Below, one piece after another: positions 42,992 to 51,717 of a stretch of DNA of 64,000 bases. The notes beneath the pieces were generated by a model. The model saw only the letters and a list, made by a program, of their open reading frames with translations. It was not told the origin of the DNA and searched no databases. Source of the stretch: Nostoc sp. TCL26-01. GTDB taxonomy: Bacteria; Cyanobacteriota; Cyanobacteriia; Cyanobacteriales; Nostocaceae. The translations under genes and the position numbers were made by a program. The stretch spans positions 5,550,001-5,614,000 of the forward strand of contig NZ_CP040297.1 of the NCBI RefSeq assembly GCF_013393945.1. The letters run 5' to 3'. How positions within the stretch are numbered: the stretch's first letter is position 1; the number at the start of each line of letters is the position of its first letter.

Positions 42992-43669
42992 TCATATTGT
43001 TGTATTTCCAGCTTGAAAAATTTGCTCTGCGGTCAAATTTAATTCTGGGAAAGTGTGTGAGATAATGCGATCGCTACCACGAAATTGACTGACTTGGTGG
43101 TACTCACTTTCTACCAATGAATAAATTGATATTGTGGGCTGTTTGGGATTACCAATAAACCGCCTACCTCCTAAAGCGGCATAATCAACGGACACTTGCT
43201 TCAAGCCGGGAAACCCGTCCAACGCAGTGTTCTCAACAACCCAGTATTCTGCAATGCCTACGGCTTCGTATTGTCCTAGCTTTGTAAAATAATTGTCTCT
43301 CCAGTTGCTGCTAACTACCTCAATCACTAGTGGAATTGAAGCGCCCTGAGTGACTGTAGATTGTTTTTTCCACAGAGGTTCATTTACCAGATTAGAGCGA
43401 TTAACTATTAATATGTCTGGTGAGTAACCGGATTCATTTTCAGGTGGTTTGACTAGTGCCGTTTTTGGGATGAAGTAGGGAAGATTTCGTCGTTTGATCT
43501 CGACAGATATTTCTAACGCTAAAAAACCGATAATATCTTCATGGTCGCCTGTTGGTTGTGTCATCTCGACAATTACTCCATCATGCAGTTCATAGCGTCC
43601 TCCGTCAGGTTTCCACTCCACAAATTCTGCAAAGGTTACTAGCTTGGTTTTTGGTAAGGCTTGACTCAT
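42992..43669 (-). CDS. Uma2 family (DUF820) putative endonuclease
   Basis: 225 residues, second Uma2 member in the window. GGRYELHDGVIVEMTQPTGD, GYSPDILIVNR, IPLVIEVVSSNWRDNYFTKL then GQYEAVGIAEYWVV form the PD-(D/E)XK core. A non-canonical insertion (PGLKQVSVDYAALGGRRFIG) follows the core, as in many of its relatives. Alone on its strand between repeat DNA and the CNB-AAA fusion gene. Biological role unknown. Confidence 0.88.
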   Translation of the reverse strand: MSQALPKTKLVTFAEFVEWKPDGGRYELHDGVIVEMTQPTGDHEDIIGFLALEISVEIKRRNLPYFIPKTALVKPPENESGYSPDILIVNRSNLVNEPLWKKQSTVTQGASIPLVIEVVSSNWRDNYFTKLGQYEAVGIAEYWVVENTALDGFPGLKQVSVDYAALGGRRFIGNPKQPTISIYSLVESEYHQVSQFRGSDRIISHTFPELNLTAEQIFQAGNTTI

Positions 43670-43806
43670 ATAGTCATGTTGATGAATGTTTCTGTTTTGA
43701 TGACGCTTCTCGACATGAGGCTACGCAAATGAGTGTCATATATCAATTGTCAGCGATGTAATGACAAAACTCCATCCTGCAAGTGGCCTGGAGTTTTGCT
43801 GGGAGA

Positions 43807-46332
43807 TTAACCCACAATTAGCCCCCACATACTTATTCCTAGAACAATAGCGGCTAGGTGTTGCCAGAACATAGTTCTGAATGGTTGACGGGCAATTTTT
43901 TGTGTCAAAAGTATGGTTAGCAAGACTGAGAAAATCAGCGTTCCACCTTGTAAAAAGGCAATTACTGCCGGGTGAGCGACTAAAACTGGTAATTGCTCAC
44001 CATTAAAACCAAAGGTGGCTAACGTCACAGGTAAAATTCTGCCGCCTTCACCCAAACCCAAACGTAGGTAATGAGCTAAGTTACCTCCTAAGATCAATGG
44101 TAGATAACCATAGGCTAGTTCTATGAAGCGTCGGGGTTTGCGGCGAATATTCAATATTTTAATCAAAGCGTAGGCGAGAAAAATCACTCCAGCCGGAATG
44201 ATCAAAGCTAAAATTGAGATGGCTAAATGTAGCCAAAACTGAGTTAAATCAAGTTGCCAACCCAGCCAAGCTTGCAATTCTGGTAAACGATGCAGATATA
44301 TTCCTCCCAATAACAATAACAGTAATGCTACTTCGTAGTTATGGGGTACATGAGTTGTCCACAGTTCGATTCCTGGGGGACGTAAGTTAAACTCAACGGA
44401 ACGATGGGGACAGGCTTTGAGACAAGTCATGCACAAGACACAATCTCGGTTATCTTCTAGCTGGGCTGGGTGAGAATATAAAGGACAGCCATCGGTTTCC
44501 ATGCCTTCACCTTTTTCGGGGCCGCCTTTGTAACATTGATAGGTGGTACAAGTTGCTGAACAGATTCCTTGTTGCGCCCGTAGTTCTGTCATCGAGAGTT
44601 TAGCAAATAAACCATTCATCCCACCGATGGGGCAAAGATAGCGACACCAAAACCTGCGCTCAAATAGTGCGGAAAAAATCATCGCCCCGGCGGTGATGAG
44701 TAATAGCAAACAGGCAGAAAGGTAAGCAGTATTTTCTAAATCCCACAGTTCTTCCCAGAGGAAAATCAGGGTAAATAGTCCAAAGAGAAACCAACCGCCC
44801 CATTTTTCGGCTTGTTCTCTCGGCCAGCGTTTGAGTTGTCGCGGAAATAGCCACAGGGATAATTTTTGGGTGATTTCGCCGTAAATCATGAAGGGACAGA
44901 CAGCACACCACACCCGCCCGAAAAAGGGAAAAATGAATAAGACGATAGGCCACCACCAAGCCCAAAATAAATTTAAGCCAAAATTGCGATCGCGTGTTTG
45001 TGGCCCGATAAATAATACAGCGACGATGAATGCAAAAGCTGCTACAGTCAAGCCGTAGTTAATTTTATCCGGCCACCAGGAACTGCGTAAAAATTGCCGC
45101 AAGCCAGGATAGATATTTAACAAATTCACCCGATATTGCTTTTTCTTCGGTTCCGCCGCCCAGAAAATTTCTTCTGTTAACTCACTTCCTTCCCCGACTT
45201 GAACTATTGCCCGTTCGACCAGGTTTTTTAATTCTTTGAGATTGCCGGGAAAATCATAAGATTGTAAGCGGCGTAAGGCTTCTGGGGTGATGTGGGGTTT
45301 AGCTACGCCCCGCGCCCGGACGTAGAGACTGGTGTAATATTCCACCTGTGATGTAATATCTGCTTTCCGGACTCGTAAGGGTGGGACTTTAATCAGATGA
45401 CCAATACAGCGTTCGATTTGGGATTGGGTTTTTTCCGAAACAATTAAAATCCGTGCTTTGCTGGTGCGGGGTTCAGCCGCAGCATCTCCTGGACGAGTCA
45501 CGGGGGTGTAGGTATTTGTTTGCAGTAACTGGGCGACAGGTGCTAATAACTCTGGGGGTAATTCTTGGAGGTTGTTTAAAACTAAACTCCCTTCCCCCAG
45601 CCATTCTAACAGCCCTGGTTTACCGCCAGCCCGACCAAATATGTCTGCACCACTGGTTTGCAGGATGCCACAATTGATTTTAATAATTGGCTCCCGTCGT
45701 TTGGCGGAACCAAAGTGAATTAAGGCGGCGATATTATCCTTTTCTAAACCTGGTTCTCCAAAAATTTCTACAGATTTGTGGTCAGTAGCTGCTTCTCGTA
45801 TTTGCTCCCGCAGTCGCACCGCGTAGCGACTTGTACCAACGATACCCCGTTGCGCTTTGGTGACTAAATATGGTCGTAATGCCACAGAACGCTCTTGTTC
45901 ATAGGTTAACGCAGATGTGGCTTGTGCTAGTTCTTGAACCAACTGACGAGAAAAAGCTTGAGTAATTTCGGGATATTGGCTAATTAAGGTGCGAAATTTA
46001 TCTGCACTCACAGTCCAAACATGACATTCTGTCAAGGTATTAATTGTCAGAGGTGCAACCTCATCTAAAACTAATTCTTGCAGGTTAATCACGGCTCCTG
46101 GCAAAAATCCCTGAGCTAAAGCTGAACCATGATGATGATTTGTATCGCTTTCTAGCTGACCATCTTGGAGAATGTAAAGTGCGGCTGGGTGTGTGTTTTG
46201 TTGTACAAGAGTGGTGGCTTTGGGGATGACTTGGATTTCGATGAGTTGAGCGATCGCATCTAATACCTCAGGTGAGAGAATACCTAAAGTTGAGCGCTCT
46301 TTTAGCCATGTATTTATCTCTGGAGATGTCAT
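43807..46332 (-). CDS. Fusion: cyclic-nucleotide-binding-like, sigma54-activator-like AAA and NapH/NosR-like ferredoxin membrane protein
   Basis: 841 residues. Residues 15-140 resemble a cNMP-binding/CRP-type sensor (LQDGQLESD, GAVINLQELVLDEVAPLTIN). Residues 165-390 resemble the NtrC AAA domain, including the late RLQSYDFPGNLKELKNLVER segment, but the P-loop is degenerate (GEPGLEKDN) and no GAFTGA loop is visible. From about 420 there are membrane helices with polyferredoxin cysteines: CAVCPFMIYG, CRYLCPIGGMNG, CSATCTTYQC, and a 4Fe-4S motif CVLCMTCLKACPHR. Four or more further helices end the protein. Cyanobacteria lack sigma54, so the AAA part has probably been reused. Role unknown; membrane electron transfer with built-in sensing is likely. 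Confidence 0.85.
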   Translation of the reverse strand: MTSPEINTWLKERSTLGILSPEVLDAIAQLIEIQVIPKATTLVQQNTHPAALYILQDGQLESDTNHHHGSALAQGFLPGAVINLQELVLDEVAPLTINTLTECHVWTVSADKFRTLISQYPEITQAFSRQLVQELAQATSALTYEQERSVALRPYLVTKAQRGIVGTSRYAVRLREQIREAATDHKSVEIFGEPGLEKDNIAALIHFGSAKRREPIIKINCGILQTSGADIFGRAGGKPGLLEWLGEGSLVLNNLQELPPELLAPVAQLLQTNTYTPVTRPGDAAAEPRTSKARILIVSEKTQSQIERCIGHLIKVPPLRVRKADITSQVEYYTSLYVRARGVAKPHITPEALRRLQSYDFPGNLKELKNLVERAIVQVGEGSELTEEIFWAAEPKKKQYRVNLLNIYPGLRQFLRSSWWPDKINYGLTVAAFAFIVAVLFIGPQTRDRNFGLNLFWAWWWPIVLFIFPFFGRVWCAVCPFMIYGEITQKLSLWLFPRQLKRWPREQAEKWGGWFLFGLFTLIFLWEELWDLENTAYLSACLLLLITAGAMIFSALFERRFWCRYLCPIGGMNGLFAKLSMTELRAQQGICSATCTTYQCYKGGPEKGEGMETDGCPLYSHPAQLEDNRDCVLCMTCLKACPHRSVEFNLRPPGIELWTTHVPHNYEVALLLLLLGGIYLHRLPELQAWLGWQLDLTQFWLHLAISILALIIPAGVIFLAYALIKILNIRRKPRRFIELAYGYLPLILGGNLAHYLRLGLGEGGRILPVTLATFGFNGEQLPVLVAHPAVIAFLQGGTLIFSVLLTILLTQKIARQPFRTMFWQHLAAIVLGISMWGLIVG

Positions 46333-46395
46333 TTTAGTTTCTCCGGCTAGGCTGTTTGCTGTATAAAAGGAATTATCCCTGAAAACAGCTATGTG

Positions 46396-46488
46396 ATGAG
46401 TTTATCGGATTTACCTAATCTCTGGGTTCCTTTGGTACTTTTGGGTTTCATTGTCCTGGCGGCAATATTTTTCAGTCGCACCAGATAA
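46396..46488 (+). CDS. Possible one-helix small membrane protein
   Basis: 30 residues, MSLSDLPNLWVPLVLLGFIV then LAAIFFSRTR: a short N-terminus, one helix and a basic end, the shape of photosynthetic small subunits (Psa/Psb/Pet/Ndh). I cannot match it to a named one. AAGGA lies about 25 bases upstream, too far to be decisive. It occupies a gap between two minus-strand genes. Confidence 0.35.
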   Translation: MSLSDLPNLWVPLVLLGFIVLAAIFFSRTR

Positions 46489-46500
46489 TTTTGTCTTTGA

Positions 46501-48123
46501 TTAAGAGTCAATGGACAAAGTTAACGGTAATTGTACTAGGAAAGTTGTCCAACCTTGACTATTTGTTACTGTAATGGAACCGCAAAGAAATTTGACTAAT
46601 TTTTTGACTAATGCTAATCCCAAGCCTGTACCCGTGTGCGTATTTAATGTTGGGGAGGGAATTTGGTTAAAGTAGTCAAAAATGTTAAATTGCCCTTCTT
46701 CTCGACCTGGAATAATTCGGTAAAACGGCTCGAAGATGCGAGATTGTTCTGCTGGAGGAATTTCTATACCTGAGTTGCTAATAATAATTTGCATCGCACT
46801 ATCTGTAGGAGCAGTGAGTTGAGCCGTGACTATAATACTTTCTCCACTAGGGGTATATTTACAAGCATTGTTAACTAATTCAGAGACAATGCGAGTCAAA
46901 ACAGCTAAGTCTGTAACCAGGGGTGGTAAATCTTGAGAAATTTGCACTGTCAGAGTTTTTTGTTGAGATTGAGCTATTGTTTGAAAACCTTCAACACAAT
47001 GGGGTAGCCAGTATTGGAGATAGATAGAAGTTAATTCATGCTGATAAAGATTTGTTTCTAGTAATCGCATTTCTAGCAAATCATCAACTAAATCTAATTC
47101 GCGATCGCACTCATGCCGGAGAATATACAAACAGCGTTCTATATAATTGGATGACGATGATAAAACACCCTGTTCATCTAATATATTCTCTAGCAAGGAA
47201 ATAGCCATTTTAATATTTGCTAAAGGTGTCCGCATTTCATGGGAAGTAGCTGCTAAAAATTCTTCTTTGAATTGGTTAAGTTTTTGCACCTCTGCCATGC
47301 GGATTTCTAATTGTTGAGAGCGTTCTTGTGCCAAGTTGCGTTCTTCAATTAATCGGCGCTGAGTGTCATCTCGAAACACCATCACTGAGCCAGTAATTAC
47401 ACCTTGATTATCTTTGATGGGTGTGGCACTGTCAGCGATGGGGACTGTTGTCTGATCTTTGGTGATGAGTAAGGTGCGATCGCTCAAATAAATGGTAGCT
47501 TCTTGTTGTAAAGCTAACACAATTGGGTTGGTTACAGGTTGCCGATTTTGCTCATCGACAATTTGGAAGATATCACTTAACATTCTGCCTTTAGCCGTGT
47601 CAAATTGCCAGCCTGTGAGAGTTTCCGCTATTTGATTCATATACTTAACGCGCAATTGCGTATCCACCACAATTACCCCATCCCCCATACCGCGTAAGAC
47701 AGAACTTAAAAATTGTTCTCTTTCGTAGCGATTGAGTGCAGTTTGAATTGCCACATAGAGTTCTTGTTCCCTGACTGGTTTGAGGATGTAACCAAAAGGA
47801 AATGTCATTGTTGCCCGTTCTACAGTACTTTTGTCAGAGTGTCCTGTGAGGTAAATTACCGGAATTTGTAAACAATTCCAGATTTGTTCTGCTGCTTGAA
47901 TTCCGTCTATTTCACCCCGCAATCGGATATCCATGAGAATCAAATCTGGGCGTAACTCCATCGCTTTTGTAATTGCTATTTCTCCCGAATCTGCGGTATC
48001 AAGTACTGTGTAACCCAAAGATTCTAAACTTTCTTGTAAATTGAGCGCTAGAATATATTCATCTTCTACAATCAGGACTTGAATACTTTTATTTATAGCT
48101 TTTTCTGATGTCATGGTTGTCAT
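46501..48123 (-). CDS. Response-regulator/PAS/histidine kinase
   Basis: 540 residues from ATG 48123, which has AGGCAGGA at good spacing; a TTG at 48129 is less likely. A receiver at about 12-128 (VLIVEDEYILALNLQESLES, DLILMDIRLRGEIDG), a PAS domain (about 140-250), an H-box near 290 (FLAATSHEMRTPLANIKMAI) and an ATPase (ELVNNACKYTPSGE, GTGLGLALVKKLVKFLCG). It begins two bases after the stop of the 1131-residue kinase, so the two are cotranscribed. Confidence 0.92.
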   Translation of the reverse strand: MTTMTSEKAINKSIQVLIVEDEYILALNLQESLESLGYTVLDTADSGEIAITKAMELRPDLILMDIRLRGEIDGIQAAEQIWNCLQIPVIYLTGHSDKSTVERATMTFPFGYILKPVREQELYVAIQTALNRYEREQFLSSVLRGMGDGVIVVDTQLRVKYMNQIAETLTGWQFDTAKGRMLSDIFQIVDEQNRQPVTNPIVLALQQEATIYLSDRTLLITKDQTTVPIADSATPIKDNQGVITGSVMVFRDDTQRRLIEERNLAQERSQQLEIRMAEVQKLNQFKEEFLAATSHEMRTPLANIKMAISLLENILDEQGVLSSSSNYIERCLYILRHECDRELDLVDDLLEMRLLETNLYQHELTSIYLQYWLPHCVEGFQTIAQSQQKTLTVQISQDLPPLVTDLAVLTRIVSELVNNACKYTPSGESIIVTAQLTAPTDSAMQIIISNSGIEIPPAEQSRIFEPFYRIIPGREEGQFNIFDYFNQIPSPTLNTHTGTGLGLALVKKLVKFLCGSITVTNSQGWTTFLVQLPLTLSIDS

Positions 48124-48125
48124 AT

Positions 48126-51100
48126 TCAAGTCCTGCCTTTGATAAAAGTTATTTTAAATTTTGTGCCTGGCTGAGAGCTAATCTCAATATTTCCTCCCAA
48201 CTGTTTGACTAACCCTTGCACAAGAGTTATTCCTAGTGTTTTTGCCTTCTTGCCATTGAATTCTAGCGGCAATCCCACCCCATTATCTTGCACAATCAGT
48301 ATTAAATTTTGCTCAGTTTCTTGGTATAGTTTCACCAATATTTCTCCTGTAATGTGGCTAGGGAAGGCATATTTTAAAGCATTGGAAACTAATTCATTAA
48401 TAATTAAGCCAAAAGAAACTGCATTTTCAATATCTAAACTAGCATCTTCTATTTCGAGTCGTAGTTTTATTTGCTGAGAATTGACATTATACGAATCAAA
48501 TAAATGTGTGGTTAAGTCGGGAATGTATTGAGAAATATTGATGTTTGCTAAATCTTTAGAACGGTATAATTTTTCATGTACTAGGGCAATTGAGGCAATG
48601 CGATTTTGACTATCTTGGAGGATGGCAGTTGCTGCTGTGTCTTGGGTGCGTCGGCACTGCATTTGTAATAAGCTACTGACGATACTTAAATTATTTTTGA
48701 CACGATGGTGGATTTCTTTAAGTAATACCTCTTTTTCTTGGAGTGAGGCTTCAATATCAAGGTTGAGTTGATTGAGTTCGGCTGTACGTTCAGCGACGCG
48801 AATTTCTAGTTGTTCTTTGGATTGTTTGAGTTCGGCTTCAGCTCGTTTGCGATCGCCAATATCACGATAGAAAATTCCCAGTCCTTCTGTGGAAGGATAA
48901 GCATGAATTTCTACCCACACATCATATTCAGGCGGATCATAGTAATGATACTCAAAGTGGACAGGTATCTGCTGAGTCATGGCATATCTGTATTGGTATT
49001 CCAACTGACTACCAACGGAAGCTGGCCATGCTTCCCAATGGGTTTTTCCTAACACTTGAGTGCGCGGTATGCCATTATTTACCTGTTCGGCGGCAGCATT
49101 TTGGTAGATAATTCGCCAGTCTTGATCTAATGCCAAAAAAGCATCACTCATACTTTCTAAAATGTGCGAGAGTCGTTGAGCTGTGGCTTCGGCTTCCTGT
49201 TGGGCTTGTTCGGCAATTAAACGTAGCGCTTGTTCCTGCTGGGCTGCTTCTTGGCGAATTTGTGCCATTTTTAAGCTAGCCTCCACCCGTGCTAACAATT
49301 CACGAGTAGAGAAAGGCTTAGTTAAATAATCATCAGCGCCAGCTTCTAATCCTTCAATTCGCGCCTCTTCACCAGCACGGGCTGACAGGAGAATAATCGG
49401 TAACTCCCTAGTTGTTTGATCTTGCCGTAATGCTTGTAACAGTCCAAACCCATCTAACCTGGGCATCATCACATCCGTTAACACTAAATCAGGCAAACTT
49501 TGACGAATAGCCACCAGCGCTGCTAGTCCATCTTCCACGGCTGTAACTTCATAGCGTTGCTTGAGTAGCCGCTTGACATACTCCCGCATATCGGCGTTGT
49601 CATCTACCAAGAGGATTTTGGCAGGAGATGGGAGGGGGGGAGGAGGGGGTGAAAGAGTTATCTCCTTGTCCTCCTGTTCTTCTACTATCGGTAACCATCC
49701 CCAAGCTTCCTCCAAATAAGCTGTAGCCCCCATTGCTGTTGATGCTAGTGTGCGTGAGGTGGTGAGGCGATCGCTTGGTAGATGAACAAAGCCTGTGGGG
49801 ATGGAAACTGTCAAGCAACTACCTTGTCCTAAGGCGCTGGTGACGCTAATACTACCGCCATGTAGTTTGACTAATTCTTGCACCAGAGATAAGCCAATAC
49901 CTGAGCCTTCAAAGCTGCGTCCTTTTGCACCTCTAACACGATGGAAGCGGGCAAATAATTGGGGGATTTCATCGACGGGAATGCCAATACCCGTATCTGC
50001 AATGATTAACTCCACATGGTCAGTAAAATCTTGCAAGTGAACGGTAATTGTACCTGTGAAGGTAAACTTAAAGGCATTCGATAACAGATTAAAGACAATC
50101 TTTTCCCACATTTCCCGATCAACATAAACTGCTGTGGACAAAGGGGAACACTCCACTACTAGAGATATGCCAGCACGTTCTATCAATGAGCGAAAAGTGC
50201 TAGCCAGATCGGCTGTGAATGTAGCTAAATCAGTCGGCTCATAAACTGCTTGAATTCTACCAACTTCAATACGGGAAAAATCCAGGAGAGTGTTGACTAA
50301 TTTCAGTAGTCTTAAGCTGTGACGCTGGACAATTTCTAGGCGATCGCGTTGTCTGGGTGGTAGGGGAATTTCCGCATCACTTAAAGCATCTTCTAAAGGA
50401 GCTAGTATCAGTGTTAGGGGTGTGCGAAACTCATGGGAAACATTGCTAAAAAACACAGTTTTCGCACGATCAATTTCTGCCAAAGCTTCTGCTCGTTGGC
50501 GTTCGGCTTCGTAGACGCGGGCATCAGCGATCGCTGATGCCACCTGTCCCGCTACCAATTCCAAAAACCCTTGGTAATCATCATCCAAAGCCCGACGAGA
50601 GCTAATACCTACCACCATGATTCCGGCGGGACGTTCCTGTCCAGGAGATGCCACAGGTAAAACTAAGGCGGTGTGGGGCGATTCTTGCCAAAGTCCGGCT
50701 GGGAGTGTGCCAAATTGCTCAATCACATCTGTAACTTTTGCTAATTGGGCTGTATGTGCCACCTTAGCTAATGGCCAAACTGGGAATCCTGTCAAGTCTG
50801 TCAGATTAACTAATTGGGGACTGGCGGATGTATTGGCTATTAAACCTGTTCTTCCTGCCAATTCAGCTTGTTTCCCTGTACCATCGAGCAAATAAAGTAA
50901 GGCAAAAGGAATATCAGCTGCATTGTTTGCCAGAGTTGTCATCGCAATCTCACAAGCATCTGTGGGAGTTTTGGCTTTACCCGCCTGGGCTGCTAAATCA
51001 CGCAAAGTGCGGAGTCGGCGATCGCTCAAAACTTGTTTTGTGGTTTCTGTACAAGCACAAAACAAGCCACCAATCCCGCCTGTCTCATCCCGAATCGGAC

Positions 51101-51521
51101 TATAAGAGAAAGTAAAGTAAGTTTCTTCTAAATAACCGCTACGCTGCATGAACAGCTGAAAGTTATCAAACCAAGTCGCCTCACCTGTAGTAATTACCTG
51201 TTCCACCAAAGGGCCGATGGCATCCCAAATATCAGGCCATATTTCTGGTGCAGGACAACCCAAGGCTTGTGGATGTTTTGTCAATCCTAAGACGGGGCGA
51301 TAAGCATCGTTATAAAGCTTCACCAGATGATCACCCCAAAATGTAAACATAGGGTAGCGAGAGTTTAACAAGATGCTGACTGTAGTACGTAAGCTTTGTG
51401 GCCATTGTTCAACATCACCTAATGGCGTTTGTGACCAATCATGCGATCGCATCAAAGCTGCCATCTCCCCATTACCAGCAAATAAACTTTCTCGGATATC
51501 TGAACTTGTTAACTGTTGCAC
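48126..51521 (-). CDS. Hybrid sensor kinase with two kinase cores (PAS-GAF-HisKA-REC-PAS-HisKA_2)
   Basis: 1131 residues from GTG 51521, with GGGGTGG about 7 bases upstream. Order: PAS-like sensor (about 25-170), GAF (175-335), a HisKA kinase (FFSNVSHEFRTPLTLILAPL, NLLSNAFKFTFTG, GSGIGLSLVQELVKLHGG), receiver (ILLVDDNADMREYVKRLLKQ, DLVLTDVMMPRLDG; about 635-755), PAS (about 785-905), then a second kinase of the HisKA_2 type (LLKEIHHRVKNNLSIVSSLL) with its ATPase. Two kinase cores of different classes in one chain are uncommon. The C-terminal core is very close to that of the next gene (51718-54774). Confidence 0.92.
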   Translation of the reverse strand: MQQLTSSDIRESLFAGNGEMAALMRSHDWSQTPLGDVEQWPQSLRTTVSILLNSRYPMFTFWGDHLVKLYNDAYRPVLGLTKHPQALGCPAPEIWPDIWDAIGPLVEQVITTGEATWFDNFQLFMQRSGYLEETYFTFSYSPIRDETGGIGGLFCACTETTKQVLSDRRLRTLRDLAAQAGKAKTPTDACEIAMTTLANNAADIPFALLYLLDGTGKQAELAGRTGLIANTSASPQLVNLTDLTGFPVWPLAKVAHTAQLAKVTDVIEQFGTLPAGLWQESPHTALVLPVASPGQERPAGIMVVGISSRRALDDDYQGFLELVAGQVASAIADARVYEAERQRAEALAEIDRAKTVFFSNVSHEFRTPLTLILAPLEDALSDAEIPLPPRQRDRLEIVQRHSLRLLKLVNTLLDFSRIEVGRIQAVYEPTDLATFTADLASTFRSLIERAGISLVVECSPLSTAVYVDREMWEKIVFNLLSNAFKFTFTGTITVHLQDFTDHVELIIADTGIGIPVDEIPQLFARFHRVRGAKGRSFEGSGIGLSLVQELVKLHGGSISVTSALGQGSCLTVSIPTGFVHLPSDRLTTSRTLASTAMGATAYLEEAWGWLPIVEEQEDKEITLSPPPPPLPSPAKILLVDDNADMREYVKRLLKQRYEVTAVEDGLAALVAIRQSLPDLVLTDVMMPRLDGFGLLQALRQDQTTRELPIILLSARAGEEARIEGLEAGADDYLTKPFSTRELLARVEASLKMAQIRQEAAQQEQALRLIAEQAQQEAEATAQRLSHILESMSDAFLALDQDWRIIYQNAAAEQVNNGIPRTQVLGKTHWEAWPASVGSQLEYQYRYAMTQQIPVHFEYHYYDPPEYDVWVEIHAYPSTEGLGIFYRDIGDRKRAEAELKQSKEQLEIRVAERTAELNQLNLDIEASLQEKEVLLKEIHHRVKNNLSIVSSLLQMQCRRTQDTAATAILQDSQNRIASIALVHEKLYRSKDLANINISQYIPDLTTHLFDSYNVNSQQIKLRLEIEDASLDIENAVSFGLIINELVSNALKYAFPSHITGEILVKLYQETEQNLILIVQDNGVGLPLEFNGKKAKTLGITLVQGLVKQLGGNIEISSQPGTKFKITFIKGRT

Positions 51522-51572
51522 TTAACCACCCCTTATCTGAGAGTTGGGAATTTACCCATTACCCATTACCTA

Positions 51573-51715
51573 TAGGACTTACGCACCCAACCAATAAACC
51601 CTTCTGAGAGTGGTCAATAGTCCATAGTCAATAGTCAAAATCAAGTTTTTTTGGACTATTGACTATTGACTATTGACAAAAAAGCCAGAAATTTAATGAC
51701 ACTGCGTAAGTCCTA
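51573..51715. mobile_element. Complete MITE-like element, 143 bp
   Basis: Perfect 13-bp terminal inverted repeats: TAGGACTTACGCA (51573-51585) and TGCGTAAGTCCTA (51703-51715). The centre contains self-complementary GTCAATAGTC and GACTATTGAC tandem copies, so the whole element can fold. No ORF inside. Related ends are at 24455-24532 and 39966-40012. It lies 2 bp from the stop of the 51718-54774 kinase gene. Confidence 0.85.
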
Positions 51716-51717
51716 AC

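Noticed and set aside
43807..46332. True sigma54-dependent activator
   Set aside because: No GAFTGA loop, degenerate Walker A, and cyanobacteria lack sigma54.
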